From Pseudisothecium myosuroides (Eukaryota > Streptophyta > Bryopsida > Hypnales > Lembophyllaceae): a stretch of 64,000 nt of DNA. The translations under genes were made by a program, and so were the position numbers. The DNA lies in assembly GCA_951799445.1 (NCBI GenBank), contig OX637289.1, positions 8,771,321 through 8,835,320 on the forward strand, written 5' to 3'. The notes under the pieces are model-generated. The model ran no database searches. It saw only the letters and a program-made list of their open reading frames with translations, and had not been told where the DNA came from. Of the stretch, positions 1-11,107 are shown in pieces (position 1 is the first letter of the stretch; every line of letters begins with the position of its first letter).

Positions 1-121
1 ACTATGTAAGACATCTCTTTTTGACACAAAATTTCTAAGATGAACATTTGTATTTTTGTCTCATATAGAAGGATTCTCTATCATCCATCAGACACTTATT
101 GTCCGCAATGACGTTATGGGG
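1..121. mobile_element. Right end of a small TTAA-flanked element (cut by window edge)
   Basis: The first 121 bases resemble the right part of the 222-bp element at 2962-3183: both share a stretch with 'ccatcagacactta' or 'cattcatcggacactta' and both finish in GGG followed by TTAA (here TTAA at 122-125). The left end lies outside the window. No coding capacity. Confidence 0.5.
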
Positions 122-1021
122 TTAATAATGGAAAGATGCCAGTCTATGACCAAAGTAGTCACTCAAAAATGACGTGATTTTTGAACCAAAATGTGCATTC
201 TTCATTTCTGCAATGACCTTGAAAGTCATCCAATCATTGGTCACTTTTTGGCTTCAATGTCCTTATAGAAATAAAATTTGAAGAGGATTGAGATATTTAA
301 GAAAGCATATCTTGAGGTGGCCTAACTTCTTTGGATTGCACAAAAGGATATTTTCTTGAATTTTGGGGTCTTTAGGAATGTATTGGGGATCTATACTCTT
401 TGATCCATGATATCATAGATGACCCAAAATGGCCCCCAACCCAATTGTGATCTAATAGATGGACTCCACTTTCAAGAAAAATTAGTTGTATATGGAGATT
501 GAAGTTTGATAGCTAATAAAAGTCAAAGAAATTCCCAAACTTTGGTTGGATTCATTTCCAATCTCTTCTGTCTTAATGCCTAATGTAAGCCCCCTAGCTC
601 AATTAGCAATCCCTACTCTTGAATCCACTTTTACTATAATGCATCATAATGTCGTAAGTACTGCGTTGTGGCTTACTCTCTTGTTAATAAAAGTCGAGAA
701 TTTATTCAATTTCTTTATGTTGATCCACTTATAGGTTTTAGTAATGGATATGCAATTTTTTTACCCACCCAAATAAAAACAATTTGTCAATTTAGAGATG
801 CCTCACTATATGTGCCAATGATAATACAACCATTCACCTTTATTTCACAAGTAGAACTTGAAACACTAATAGAAAGTGTATAGGTACCAAGCTTTGGTGC
901 TCTCACTGGTGCTGCAATACCATCTTTCTACTAGTGAAAGTGAACCACTAGATAAAGCTAGAACTCTGGCGTCTAATACTGATTAGGGGCCAATTTGGAA
1001 ATTGGGTCTATAAGCATTGGA

Positions 1022-1752
1022 AGGTGATTGCAGCAAACACCTGTACTATTTGTTGCGTTTTGCAATAGTACTCATGATTTTTTCTAGGGTACTTTAAAAT
1101 TAGAAAATCAATTTTAAGAAAAATTAAAAAATATGGCCAATGTATGCACCTTTAAGATGAAGGTAACCACCAAAGGAAATTCATTAAAAAATTCTCTAAG
1201 TAGGAGAACTAGAAAAGTGCCAAATTTTAAGAAAATACATACTTTGATGTTTTAATTAGTATAAAATAGGAAAAAACTTAAATAAAAAAAATAAAAATTG
1301 GCCATTTGTGGCAACTCTATGGAGATGGTCATTCACCAAAAAACCCACCAAAATAATTTTTTACATGCTTCAAAATGCTAGTAGAAAGGGACTCAATTTG
1401 TGGACTTCTACACCACACAAAATTAAATATTTTAGAATTGCTTTGGACAATAGCTACAAGTCTACTAGAAGACCATCTCTACCAAATTCTAGGTCCAAAT
1501 TCGTTTTTATGGGTACTAAATAGTACTAAAAACCTCCAAATTGGCATTTGTGACATAATATCGGGGGCTATTATTAAATATTAAAACATTTTTAAAAAAT
1601 TCCAAAACATTAGACAAGGTGTATAATAGTCATCAGTACCTTATCTATAAATTTTGAATCATTTGGAGTCAAAACCCAAGAATTATGGCCAAAAAACTAA
1701 TCAGCACGCGATGTGTGACTGAAAATAATACAAGTGTTTCATATAATCACCC
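1022..1752 (+). mobile_element. Non-autonomous TIR element, GGGTGATTGC family, copy 1
   Basis: A 731-bp element with inverted ends (AGGTGATTGCAGCAAACACC on the left; the right end read in reverse is GGGTGATTATATGAAACACT). The flanks TGGA and TAGA are a possible 4-bp duplication with one mismatch. A near-identical copy of exactly the same length lies inverted at 3913-4643. The open frames inside (about 70 codons) occur in both copies only because the DNA is duplicated; they match no protein family I recognise. It sits 77 bp outside the copia LTR. Confidence 0.8.
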
Positions 1753-1824
1753 TAGAGTCTCATTATGTATATTTAATAAAAGCAAATGCATGGAGAACCT
1801 TTATGAATAATTGGCCATATTGCG

Positions 1825-1829
1825 AGATG
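1825..1829. repeat. Target site duplication of copia element (left)
   Basis: AGATG directly precedes the left LTR and is repeated exactly at 9278-9282 after the right LTR. A 5-bp duplication is the normal size for Ty1/copia integration. Confidence 0.9.
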
Positions 1830-2043
1830 TGTTGGCACAGTACACAAAGTGTAATTGATGTTGCAGCAGAGGCTGCGTTTGTATTGCTATTATGTATGAT
1901 GTACAAGTCTCTAGAAGGGATTATATTCAAGTGAAAAAGCAGGCTAATGAATGATAAAAGTGGATGAATGAACTCTAATAGTCTATAGTAACAGATGGAT
2001 GGCTGACGTGTAAGTGATGGGGTTTGAGCGAAATGCTCTAATA
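1830..2043 (-). repeat. 3' LTR of copia element
   Basis: This 214-bp LTR aligns along its whole length with 9064-9277: both start TGTTGGCACA and end near AAATGCTC(C/T)AA(C/T)A. The many substitutions between the two copies indicate an old insertion. On the minus strand this is the downstream LTR. Confidence 0.92.
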
Positions 2044-2058
2044 CCCCCTCTTGTTCTC
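2044..2058 (-). other. Polypurine tract of copia element
   Basis: On the minus strand this reads GAGAACAAGAGGGGG and directly abuts the 3' LTR, the expected site for plus-strand DNA priming in an LTR retrotransposon. Confidence 0.8.
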
Positions 2059-2961
2059 AAAATTATTCTAAATTGAAAGAATTTCATTAGAATGTTGGCG
2101 CAAATTTGACTGCTGGAAGAGACATTGTGTGTCTCTTGAGAGCAAACCAATAGCATGTCGATGGTGAGGCCTGGATACTTGAGCTTGATTTGTGTTGATG
2201 CGCTAGGAAGAACGGAAGGCTGAAAGGTGTGGGTTGTTGATGGTACAGGTGCAGATGGGAGCTTTGGTAATATGGTTGTGTTCGAAGATGGTGCACTGCC
2301 TGAGTGATTGGCTACTAGATACGCTCTTCTCTTGGTTGTTGGTTTCAGTTCAAGGTCAAGATTTTTGACAGACCAAGTTGACGGGGGAAGTAGGGTCTTA
2401 GAGTGAGGTTCAAAGAGGTGATAGTTATACTGCAGACAGGGTTTCTGTCGAGGAGAGAGCTTGGGAGGAATATTTTGAGAATCCTACTACCTGGTGGGAC
2501 AATAGATTGGGTAAGCAAAATGTGCACGCTCTAGACTTCAAACACAAGGTAACAAAAAAAGCCTTGTAGATTGAGGGTTGGAATACCCCAGATTGGATGA
2601 GGTCTAGATTTGCGGAAGATAGTGGTTCTCAAGCTCAGATTCTAAATGTTTGATAGAGGTTTGATGCCAATAGTATGTCTATTTATGGTGAAGGGAGTTA
2701 GGTTTACTGGTTTTATAAGTAGGTCGACTTCCTGTTGGACAGAGGGAACGAAATGTACAGAAATGTCTTTGCTTTGCAATTTATCTCGAATAAAATGATC
2801 TTGAATTCCAATATGTTTTGTTCTTGAATGGAAAATTGGATTGTACACAAGGCGGAGACATGGTTGATTATCGCTATAAATTGGTGTAGGTATACTAATA
2901 GATTCATCAAATTCTTGTAATAAACATAAAAAATAAATGATATCCTTTGTAGCTTCATTAA

Positions 2962-3183
2962 CCCTGTAAGGACGCGGGGGGTGACCCTAGAAATCATGCA
3001 TTGTATAACCGTGAGAGTCATTGGAATAAAAAAATCCAAAAGTACTCATTGGAAGTCAAGCTACTATAGATGTTCTCCACTTTCCACAAAAAACTCCAAG
3101 GATGAATAGTTGTAGTTCTATCCTACATTAGAGAATCCCTTGTCATTCATCGGACACTTATGGTCCACGGTGTCCTTACTGGG
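2962..3183. mobile_element. Small TTAA-flanked TIR element (222 bp) nested in copia
   Basis: The ends are inverted: CCCTGTAAGGACG on the left, and the right end reversed is CCCAGTAAGGACAC. TTAA flanks both sides (2958-2961 and 3184-3187). Relatives are at 1-121, 42308-43418 and 44578-45050. It interrupts the copia element downstream of the RNase H remnant. Terminal CCC next to TTAA resembles the larger CCCCTAAAGG family, so both may use the same kind of transposase. Confidence 0.75.
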
Positions 3184-3282
3184 TTAAGCACACAATATTC
3201 CGCTTTCGTTGTTGATAATGAAACAATTGGCTGGAGTTTACTACTCCAAAGGATGCAAGATGGGCCACATTTGTGCAAAAGA

Positions 3283-3534
3283 CTAGAAGTAGAACATCAA
3301 GTGTCTATCTCTACTCCATTCAGCATCTATGAAGGTTTGAAGAGAAGTAGTTGCATCCTTTGGGAAAAATAATCCATAATCTAACGTTCCTTTCAAATAG
3401 CAAAGTATATGTTTTGTTGTTTGGGGATGAAGTTGTTGTCGTTGGTCCATATAGCAGCTAACTATACTAACTATACTAACTGCATAACTAATGTCAAGAC
3501 AACTGTTAGTTGCAAAAAGTAGGCTTCCAACCAT
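3283..3534 (-). pseudogene. Copia RNase H domain remnant
   Basis: The 83-codon fragment begins with a VGSLL(F)ATNS..DISYAVS block and continues with an ILCYLKGTLDYGLFF block, both classic for the copia connection/RNase H region, and then a SDADW-like position reading IDAEW. It is out of context with the upstream reverse transcriptase because of stops and shifts, and it ends abruptly after about 80 residues. Product if intact: the RNase H part of the Pol polyprotein, which removes the RNA template. Not functional. Confidence 0.85.
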
Positions 3535-3549
3535 TGATCTATTGAGCTG

Positions 3550-5217
3550 TGGATTGACTGTTGTTACAAGAGGTGGTATTCATGTCTCTTTTGTCAGTTG
3601 TAGTTTAGGATCCATGGGAAGTTTGGTTGTGTTGTAGTTTTGAAGTCCAAAATGTTGTAAGATACGTAAAATGTACTATCGTTGGTGGAGATAAAGACTA
3701 GGGGTGGTGTACTGGATCTCAGTTCTAAGGTAATTGGCAACTGCCCCTAAATTAGCCTTGTTGAATTTGGCTTGTAATGCAGCTTTAAGATTTGAAATTT
3801 GATTTGTATCACTTTCAGTTATCAAAAGATTGTTGACGTAGACCAGTATGATTGTGAGCTTATCGTTTCAACGTAGGTAGTAGAGATTGGAGTCCCCATT
3901 GCTTCTTATTAAGGATGATTGCACGAGACACTTGTACTATTTTCTGTCACACGTCGCATGCTGATTAGTTTTTTGGCCATAATTCTTGGGTTTTGACTCC
4001 AAATGATTCAAAATTTATAGACAAGGTACTGATGACTATTATACACCTTGTCTAATTTTTTGAATTTTTTTAAAAATGTTTTAATATTTAATAATAGCCC
4101 CCAATATTACATCACAAATGCCAATTTGGAGGTTTTTAGTACTATTTAGTACCCATAAAAACGAATTTGGACCTAGAATTTGGTAGAGATGGTCTTCTAG
4201 TAGACTTGTAGCTATTGTCCAAAGCAATTCTAAAATATTTAATTTTGTGTGGTGTAGAAGTCCACAAATTGAGTCCCTTTCTACTAGCATTTTGAAGCAT
4301 GTAAAAAATTATTTTGGTGGGTTTTTTGGTGAATGACCATCTCCATAGAGTTGCCACAAATGGCCAATTTTTATTTTTTTTATTTAAGTTTTTTCCTATT
4401 TTATACTAATTAAAACATCAAAGTATGTATTTTCTTAAAATTTGGCACTTTTCTAGTTCTCCTACTTAGAGAATTTTTTAATGAATTTCCTTTGGTGGTT
4501 ACCTTCATCTTAAAGGTGCATACATTGGCCATATTTTTTAATTTTTCTTAAAATTGATTTTCTAATTTTAAAGTACCCTAGAAAAAATCATGAGTACTAT
4601 TGCAAAACGCAACAAATAGTACAGGTGTTTCCTGCAATCACCCTTAAGCCCTGGGATATTAACCATTCATCTATTGTTGAGTATCATGCTCAGGGGGATT
4701 GCCTCTGGCCATAAAGAGCTTTCTTGATTCTGCAAACCTTAGTGGCATTTCTAGCTTCAAGGAATCCCTTTGGAATTTTCATGAATGATGATTTTCCTAT
4801 CTATAATTCCATTTAGAAAGGCCATAATAACATCCATATGATATAAGGGCCAATCATTCTTTGCTGCAAGAGCAAATATAAAACAGATAGTTGACATGCG
4901 GACCATTAGAGAAAATAATTCATTGTAGTCAATTCCCTCCCTTTGTTGGAATCCTCGAGCAACAATCCTTGTTTTTAATTTTTTTGTTGGTCATTTTTTA
5001 ACTTTGTAAATCCATTTTGTTGTTATGGGCTTCACATGAGGTTCTCTATCTATGATGTCTTATGTGTGATTCTGCTCTATTGATCAAATTTCGGATTTCA
5101 TGGCTTCTTACCATTTTGGATCTTGCGCTGCCTTGTTAGAGCTTAGCGGTTCTTCTAAAAGTTCACTAATAAAAGTTCAAAAATCATCAAGGTGAGTAGG
5201 AGGTCTTCTTTGTCTAA
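3550..5217 (-). pseudogene. Copia reverse transcriptase remnant with lost active site
   Basis: This interval lies between integrase and RNase H, where copia elements carry reverse transcriptase. On the minus strand, 3840-3829 reads Tyr-Val-Asn-Asn within a context ILVYVNNLLITES, where the family has Tyr-Val-Asp-Asp. Both catalytic aspartates are therefore replaced by asparagine, each explainable by one G to A change. The domain is also split by a 731-bp transposon (3913-4643) and is full of stops. Scattered copia-like residues are visible but no long open frame remains. Confidence 0.8.
3913..4643 (-). mobile_element. Non-autonomous TIR element, GGGTGATTGC family, copy 2 (nested in copia RT)
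   Basis: This 731-bp element is the inverted near-identical twin of 1022-1752. Its ends are GGATGATTGCACGAGACACT and, reversed from the right, GGGTGATTGCAGGAAACACC. It is flanked by a perfect 4-bp duplication TTAA (3909-3912 and 4644-4647). It interrupts the copia reverse transcriptase region, so it inserted after the copia element. No transposase. Confidence 0.88.
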
Positions 5218-6402
5218 TTAGATAACGGGAAGGGTTGTAGTTGACTGAGAAGGAGATTTGGATTGCAATGGTGGTACAAAAGTAGGTGAGTGGGAAGGAG
5301 AATTTTTTAGAACAGAGGTAGGGCTGCTGGTTTTTGGAACAGGTGGATTGTCAAAGTCTAAATTAGGGATGTTCACCGTTGGACTATCAAATGGCGTGAA
5401 ATTCAAGGGATTGTCAACCGAGGGTTCAATACTACTCGGTTGCAAAGTATGTGAGTTGGATGAGGATGATTGTAGTGTTATTAATGGATCAGGATTTAAG
5501 GTAGGTTGGGTGGTGTTTTCGGAAACATCTGGACTATCTATAGATCGTGCAAATGGGAAGGTTTCAGGAATAGGTAAAGTGCTGTTGGTGACATGATGAG
5601 TGCCAATTTTGGTCTCATCAAAGACTAGATCTTTGGTGACTATAATTTTTCTAAGTTGGACATCATAGGCTCTGTAGGCTTTGGAATTTGTGTCGTAACC
5701 TAGATATAGACAGTGTTTACTTTTGCTATCGAGTTTTCTTCTATGTTTTTTGTAAACATGATAAAAAGCCAAACAAACAAAAATTATGAAATGAGTTACA
5801 GAAGGTCTCTCACTAGTGAATTTTTCATATGGTATCGTTCCCTGATTGGTACGTGTAGGACTTTGGTTTATCAAATAATTTGCCGTGGAAACAACCTCAC
5901 TCCATAAAAAAAAGTGGCAACTGGCATTGTGTGGTAGACTCCGTGCTCTTTCCATGATGGTTCGGTTTTGTCTTTTGGCTACCCCATTTTGTTGTGGTGT
6001 ATAAGCTTGGATGAGTTGTCGTTGGATTCCTCGTTCATTGTAAAAATTTATGAATTCGTAGGAGGTATATTCACCACCTCATTTAGATTGTATTGTGCAA
6101 AGTTTAGTGTTAGTTTCATTCTCCAACTTGATAATAAAATTTCAAAAGAATTGAAAGGTTTGTGCCTTGCTTTGTAGAAAATATACCCAGATGTATCGTG
6201 AATAGTCATCTGTAAAGACTAAGACATAACATAAACCGGCTAAAGTTGAGACTGATAAAGGGCCAATGAAATCAATATGGATCGAGTTTTTTCCTAGGCT
6301 TTGATGCCTTCGACAGGGACTTTTTTGGTAGAGGAGCTTGATGTTTTCTAGTAAGGCAATGCTCACGAACTCTTGAAAACAACAAGAGGTATGGAAGCCC
6401 AA
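5218..6402 (-). pseudogene. Copia integrase, interrupted by in-frame stops
   Basis: Two open stretches (6402-6142 and 5955-5218) and the sequence between them are in one minus-strand frame. The first contains a HIDFIGPL block with the first catalytic Asp and FTDDYSRYIWVYFLQSK with the second. The connecting part has GGEYTS with the catalytic Glu and PQQNGVAKRQNRT, a hallmark of copia integrase. The second carries YLINQSPT, the C-terminal YKKHRRKLDSKSKHCLYLGY region and a proline/serine-rich linker. Several internal stops lie between 6170 and 6060, including one immediately before GGEY, most simply explained by CGA to TGA changes. The DDE residues themselves survive. Not translatable as one protein. 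Confidence 0.9.
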
Positions 6403-6555
6403 TAACTTTACTCTTACTTGATAAATGATGAAGGCTTTGATAATTCAAATGTCCATATTGGTGATGCCATAGGATGGCAATATCATCAAAGACTACTGTA
6501 TTTACTTGAACATCAGGACTAATAGAATATAAGCCATTTGTATAATCACGATGGC

Positions 6556-7616
6556 GGGTGATTGCAAGAAAGACCTGTAATTTTTTGTCACATTTGGCAG
6601 AACAAGGTTGTCCTTTGCTATAACTTTTAAATTATGAATCCAGTGCCAAAAACAAAAAAATTGTTTCTAGATATTTTAAGTGTAGTTATATCCCTTATTT
6701 TTCAAAAAATTTAAAAAATCATTTAATATTTAAATTCAATTTCTCTAATTTATCACACTTTCAAATTTAGGGGTTTTGAATACTATTGAGCGGCTTAGAT
6801 TAATGATTTTCAGTTGAAATTTCTATGGTACATTTCTATGGTAGGAAAACATGTTCCTACCAAAGGTCATCTCAAAATACATTATTTTATGTCCTCCACA
6901 TCTGTGCAAAGAGGCCTCTATTACGCGCACACTTGTAAACAATAGAAATGGTTTTGACCTCATTTTTTTGGTTGAAACTCATCACTAGAAAGTCTTCCCA
7001 AATGGCCAATTTTTAGTTTTTTTTATAATTGTTTTTCCTATTTATTACAAATTAAAACATCAAAGTATGTATTTTTTGGGACATATTCTTGGACATAGAA
7101 TTGTGGCAAGAAAATACATACTTTGACGTTTTAATTTGTAATAAATAGGAAAAATAATTTTAAAAAAAAAAAAAAATTGGCCATTTGGGAGGACTTTCTA
7201 GTGATGAGTTTCAACCAAAAAAATGAGGTCAAAACCATTTCTATTGTTCACAAGTGCGCGTGCAACAGAGGCCTCTTTGCACAGATGTGGAGGACATAAA
7301 ATAATATATTTTTAGATGACCTTTGGTAGGAACATGTTTTCCTACCATAGAAATGTACCATAGAAATTTCAACTGAATTAAATTAAACCACTCAATAGTA
7401 TTCAAAACCTCCAAACTTGAAAGTGTGACAAATTAGGGAAATTGAATTTTAAATATTAAATGATTTTTTATTTTTTTTGAAAAATAAGGGATATAATTAT
7501 ACTCAACATATCTAAACTTTCTATTTTTGTTTTTGGAATTGAGTTAATAATTCAAAAGTTATAGCAAGAGACAACTCTAGTGTGACAAAATCGGCAGGTC
7601 TTTCTTGCAATCACCC
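6556..7616. mobile_element. Long foldback transposon, GGGTGATTGC family (nested in copia)
   Basis: This 1061-bp element has ends GGGTGATTGCAAGAAAGACC on both sides in inverted orientation and perfect 4-bp flanks TGGC (6552-6555 and 7617-7620). The inverted repeat is not only terminal: almost the whole element folds back on itself, with the centre near 7085-7110, where blocks such as 'cctatttattacaaatt' recur as 'aatttgtaataaatagg'. It lies between the protease and integrase parts of the copia element. No protein-coding capacity. Confidence 0.9.
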
Positions 7617-8044
7617 TGGCTTGATGCAATAACTTGTTGGTCCTTGTCAATAATATAACAATGTGCACAAGAAAATATAACGGTATTGCCTTTGTCATCC
7701 AAAGATCCAACTGAAATCAAATTCTTTTTTATAGACGGAACATACTTAACACCATTTAACTTTATTTGTCCATTATGGATTTTTCCAAATGAGATCTTAG
7801 TGCCTCGTACCGCCTGAGACTTGCCAACCCCCGTTTTAACTTCTTTGATTGTTACATTGGAGGAATTTGACTTATCTAAATCTATTTGATGTCTTTCTGA
7901 AACAATGTGAGTGGAGGCACTACTATCTATATACCAAGGATTGTAGCTATAATCTCTCCAATACTCTGATAGAGCGGCATAAAAAAATTGGATTGAATTT
8001 GCAATTGCAAGGTTCTGATGAGATGAAGGGTAAGAATTATTCAT
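7617..8044 (-). pseudogene. Copia aspartic protease / pre-integrase remnant
   Basis: The frame contains PWYIDSSASTHI, the copia protease site, but with Asp-Ser-Ser instead of Asp-Ser-Gly, which alters the catalytic triad. Further on are NGVKYVPSIKKNLISVGSL and a GNTVIFS block, typical of the protease C-terminal part and the start of the GAG-pre-integrase region. The reading frame then runs into the foldback transposon that begins at 7616 on this strand, so the apparent last residues are transposon sequence. Confidence 0.88.
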
Positions 8045-8547
8045 ACGAGGTTGATGGCAATCGCGTGCGAAGTGGCCGATTCTTTCTCAATTGTAGCAGG
8101 TAAATGGCGGTCTTGGTCCATGCATCGAGAAGGGTCCATGTACTGGAAAGGGGCCGTAATATGGCCGTTGAGAACTTTGTTGGAAAACACAACTTCTGGG
8201 TTGATTATTACGCAGAGAGTTCTTTTATTCGAAAGTAGACGCGAAGGCTTCTTCATTGCCAAGGTGCTGCCTTCAATGCTCTCTTCTATGAGATTCTGCC
8301 AGTAGGCTTGAAGCAATCTGTTCATAAGACATGCTGGCACTGAGGTAAGTAAGAGTTTGAATAGTATTCTCAAAGCTGCGTGGAAGTCTGTTTAAGATGA
8401 TTTGAATCATGGACTTGTCTGTAATAGTCTCTTCTATGCTTGCAAGGCGATTTTAAGTTCATGAGCTTCCTTGATATAATCCTCCACTAAGCCTCCTTCT
8501 GGAAGTTTGATCGCTTGGAGTTGGCTTGTTAGGGTCAAAATATGAGC

Positions 8548-8871
8548 TTAATCACCAAACTGATAAGTCGTCTTCAGAGCATCCCATGCTAGAGCAAGAT
8601 CTGTAAAAGTAGAAATAGTATCTACAAGATCATCATTAATAGACAATATCAAAGTAGAATTAGCATTAGCTTTGGCTGATTCTAATTGAGCTTTTGTGTA
8701 CGTGTGTCCCGCAAGGTTGGCAGGGAAGGCAGGTGGGTTGAAGGCTTCTTCAATAAACCTCCACCAATTCTCATGACGCAATATGGCTCTCATTTTGAAA
8801 CTCTAGACGTAGTAGTTAGCCACACCTATAAGTTTGTTTGTATCACCAATTGAAACATTCTTCTCTCCCAT
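8548..8871 (-). pseudogene. Copia Gag (UBN2-type) remnant with early stop
   Basis: An ATG at 8871 (minus) starts a frame beginning MGEKNVSIGDTNKL and continuing to VANYYV, then a TAG where Trp is expected, then SFKMRAILRHENWW. The W-x-x-K-M-R-x-x-L pattern is the conserved start of copia Gag, and the stop at codon 23 is a TGG to TAG change. The second half (from Met at 8793) has the ALAWDALKTTYQ block of the UBN2 capsid domain and then ends. Gag would form the virus-like particle. Between here and the protease (8545-8045) only degenerate remains are seen, including a possible zinc-knuckle area. Confidence 0.85.
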
Positions 8872-9051
8872 ACTGTTTCAATAACTAATACGGTCCACGG
8901 GTTTCTCACAATTGGAATATCGCTTTTGATAGGATTTTTCTACTTTTGATGAGGTTCCAGATCTATGGAGCTAACTTGACAGGTAACGATTTTCTAATCT
9001 ATATGCTTCACTAACTTGCAATCGCTCGCTTCATTTTTCTGACTCAATGTC

Positions 9052-9063
9052 GCTCTGATACCA
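9052..9063 (-). other. Primer binding site (initiator Met-tRNA type)
   Basis: On the minus strand this reads TGGTATCAGAGC immediately after the 5' LTR, with no spacer. It is the standard plant copia primer site, complementary to the 3' end of initiator methionine tRNA. Confidence 0.92.
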
Positions 9064-9277
9064 TGTTGGCACAATACACAAGGTATAGCTAATGTAGCAA
9101 CAGAGGTTGCATTTGTATTGTTATTGTGTATGTTGTACTGGTCTCGAAAAGGGATTGTATACAAGTGAAAAAGCAAGCTAATGAATGATAAAAGTAGATG
9201 AATGAACTCTAATAGTCTGCAATAACAAACAGATGGCTGACGTGTAAGCAATGGAGTTTGAGCGAAATGCTCCAACA
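9064..9277 (-). repeat. 5' LTR of copia element
   Basis: This 214-bp partner of 1830-2043 is followed by the AGATG duplication at 9278-9282. On the minus strand it starts TGTTGGAGCATTTCGCTC and ends GTGCCAACA. It would carry the promoter of the element; no intact promoter motif was assigned. Confidence 0.92.
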
Positions 9278-9352
9278 AGATGTCTATTTTTGAATTGGAA
9301 AAAGGAAGTGTTTAGCGAATCCAAATGAAAGTGTGAGTGATAGTAGACTTCC

Positions 9353-9470
9353 CTATTAGAAGATTTTTGAGGCCTCCAAAAGGTTGCAAGTTCCTAGACT
9401 ATGGGAACTCTAGAAACTCTGCCACATTTGTAGTCTGATATAATAGTGAGAGTGCCAAGTCAAATATTAA
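9353..9470. mobile_element. Partial CATTAGAAGAG-family MITE
   Basis: The left end 'attagaagatttttgaggcctcc' is followed by a gggaact block and a degraded 'ctgatataatagtgagagtgccaagtca' core, matching the layout of the copies at 17165, 19074 and 58129. The right end is lost in the very AT-rich tract at 9470-9605. Confidence 0.45.
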
Positions 9471-11103
9471 TATTTAATATATTTTTTTAATATATTTTTT
9501 TAAATTATTATTTTTTAAATTATTTATTAAAAAAATTAATTAAAAAAATATGTATATATTTAAAAAATTAAATTATTTTTATTTATTTAATTATTTTTTA
9601 TTGTTTAATAATTTGACAGCGTTGCAATGTCCATTGAGCAACATGCTCCTTTGCATTCGTTGCAATGTCCATTGAGTTTACCAAGGTTTTTCATCGTACA
9701 CCTCTCACGCTTGCAACAACAATAAAGAGTTGGATTGTCGGGTGCATGGTGGTGTTTAGGAATCCTAAAGAGGTTGAGCCGAGCTGAATTTAAATTTGCA
9801 ACATTTGCTTCAGCATCTGAGTAAATAGGACTTGACAACTCATTTATTGTCGTTGTCATGTGAGTTGAGGCTATTAATAGAACTTTGTACCATAAAGCCT
9901 CCAACATAGCTTAGGCTATAAACAATTGCATTAAAAACCAGTAGCTAAGCTAGAGAATATAACATGTCATGCCATTTGATGGCAGGGTAGTTGGTAGACT
10001 TTGTATTACCTAGTAGGGATTGAGTAGGGGTTGAATAGGTCTTGTAGTTAGGCCGGTAAAAAGAATTTTTTTTAAATATAAGTCATTTCAAATTAAAAAT
10101 TCCTTTGATCCCACGGATTCAAATGACACCAAAACTTCAATGCCAAATAATATTATATAAAGAATAGACTTTTAACCCCTAGCTCAAGGACCAATAGGAT
10201 ACAATGTAACCTCTTCAAATTTTCTATGGCAAATTCTTAATAGGGTGAAACAAATCTCAATATTTTATAAAGTAGGATCTTATAGAGTAACAAGTTCACA
10301 TGCTTTGTGCATTTTTCAATTTTCAAAATTTCAATGTGGAAAGTATTTAAAATTTTATTTAGGAAATATAGTCTAATAAAATAAGGGAGCAAATATAATT
10401 TTTTTAATATGAAAGGAATGGTAGGGATGGAATAAAATATTTTTTCTTGGACATTTTTAATATTTATTCTGCACAAACAAAATGGGCCTAGAGAAAAAAA
10501 TTCAAATTTGTATTTTTAGCAATTGTTTTAAAAATCCAAGGTTGAATCTAGTGTGATTATGGACACAAAATAATTAGAAGGATTCCAAATTTTTTGAAGA
10601 TGTTCCAAACAATATGCTAATAATATCAATTTTTAAATTTCAAAAATTGACACATATATAAAAAGTAATTAATTTTGTAGGATCCAATTTGGTCAGTTTT
10701 GGCTTTTTACCTCGGGGAGGAGACCATTGGTGTAGTAGAAAATGGCGTGAGATAAAAAAATAGGGTCAATTTAATTTGTTGAAAGAAAACTAATTTATAC
10801 TTTTGGTAGATCTACCATAGCATTGGTAATATGTGCTTAGTGCATTTAAAAAAAAATCGGGTATGGAAAAAAGCCTTCATTTTTTAATATAGTAGAAAGA
10901 AAATAGGGTGTCAAATATTGGATACCTCTTAAACTCCTTAGTAGGTTCAGTTTTCTAATTAATGGTTTGGGGGATTGGATGGATGAGCTGTCCTGAACTT
11001 GAATTAACTTTTAATTAAGCGCTTTAACTTAACTTAATTTGGTGGTTTAGGTGGGAAACAACTTTGGTTCAAGCTGGGAGTTTCAATGATACATTGTTGG
11101 TAC
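9471..11103. other. Gene-free AT-rich sequence
   Basis: The stretch 9471-9605 is almost pure A/T. The rest has no long open frame, no recognisable protein match and no clear inverted or direct repeats. The minus-strand frame at 9907-9605 contains a short cysteine/histidine-rich run but resembles no domain I know. Confidence 0.5.
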
Positions 11104-11107
11104 TGTG

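Larger units (their letters stand above)
1830..9277 (-). mobile_element. Ty1/copia LTR retrotransposon, decayed and carrying nested insertions
   Basis: The complete element is on the minus strand, 7448 bp including later insertions. It has two 214-bp LTRs beginning TG and ending CA (CA mutated to TA in one), a 5-bp target duplication AGATG, a primer site matching initiator Met-tRNA next to the 5' LTR, and a C/T-rich strip (purine tract on minus) next to the 3' LTR. Domains in minus-strand order are Gag (8871-8548), aspartic protease (about 8044-7617), integrase (6402-5218), reverse transcriptase (about 5217-3550) and RNase H (3534-3283), which is the copia order. Removing the insertions at 2962-3183, 3913-4643 and 6556-7616 leaves roughly 5.4 kb, a normal copia size. 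Many stops and lost catalytic residues show that it cannot make its own proteins. Confidence 0.93.

Noticed and set aside
1308..1584. Two overlapping open frames of about 70 codons that recur almost identically at 4081-4357
   Set aside because: Both lie inside the duplicated 731-bp transposon; conservation is of the DNA, not of a protein, and two frames are equally preserved.
5258..5596. A 112-codon plus-strand frame
   Set aside because: It is the reverse shadow of the copia integrase frame (5955-5218), whose low-complexity linker keeps the opposite strand open.
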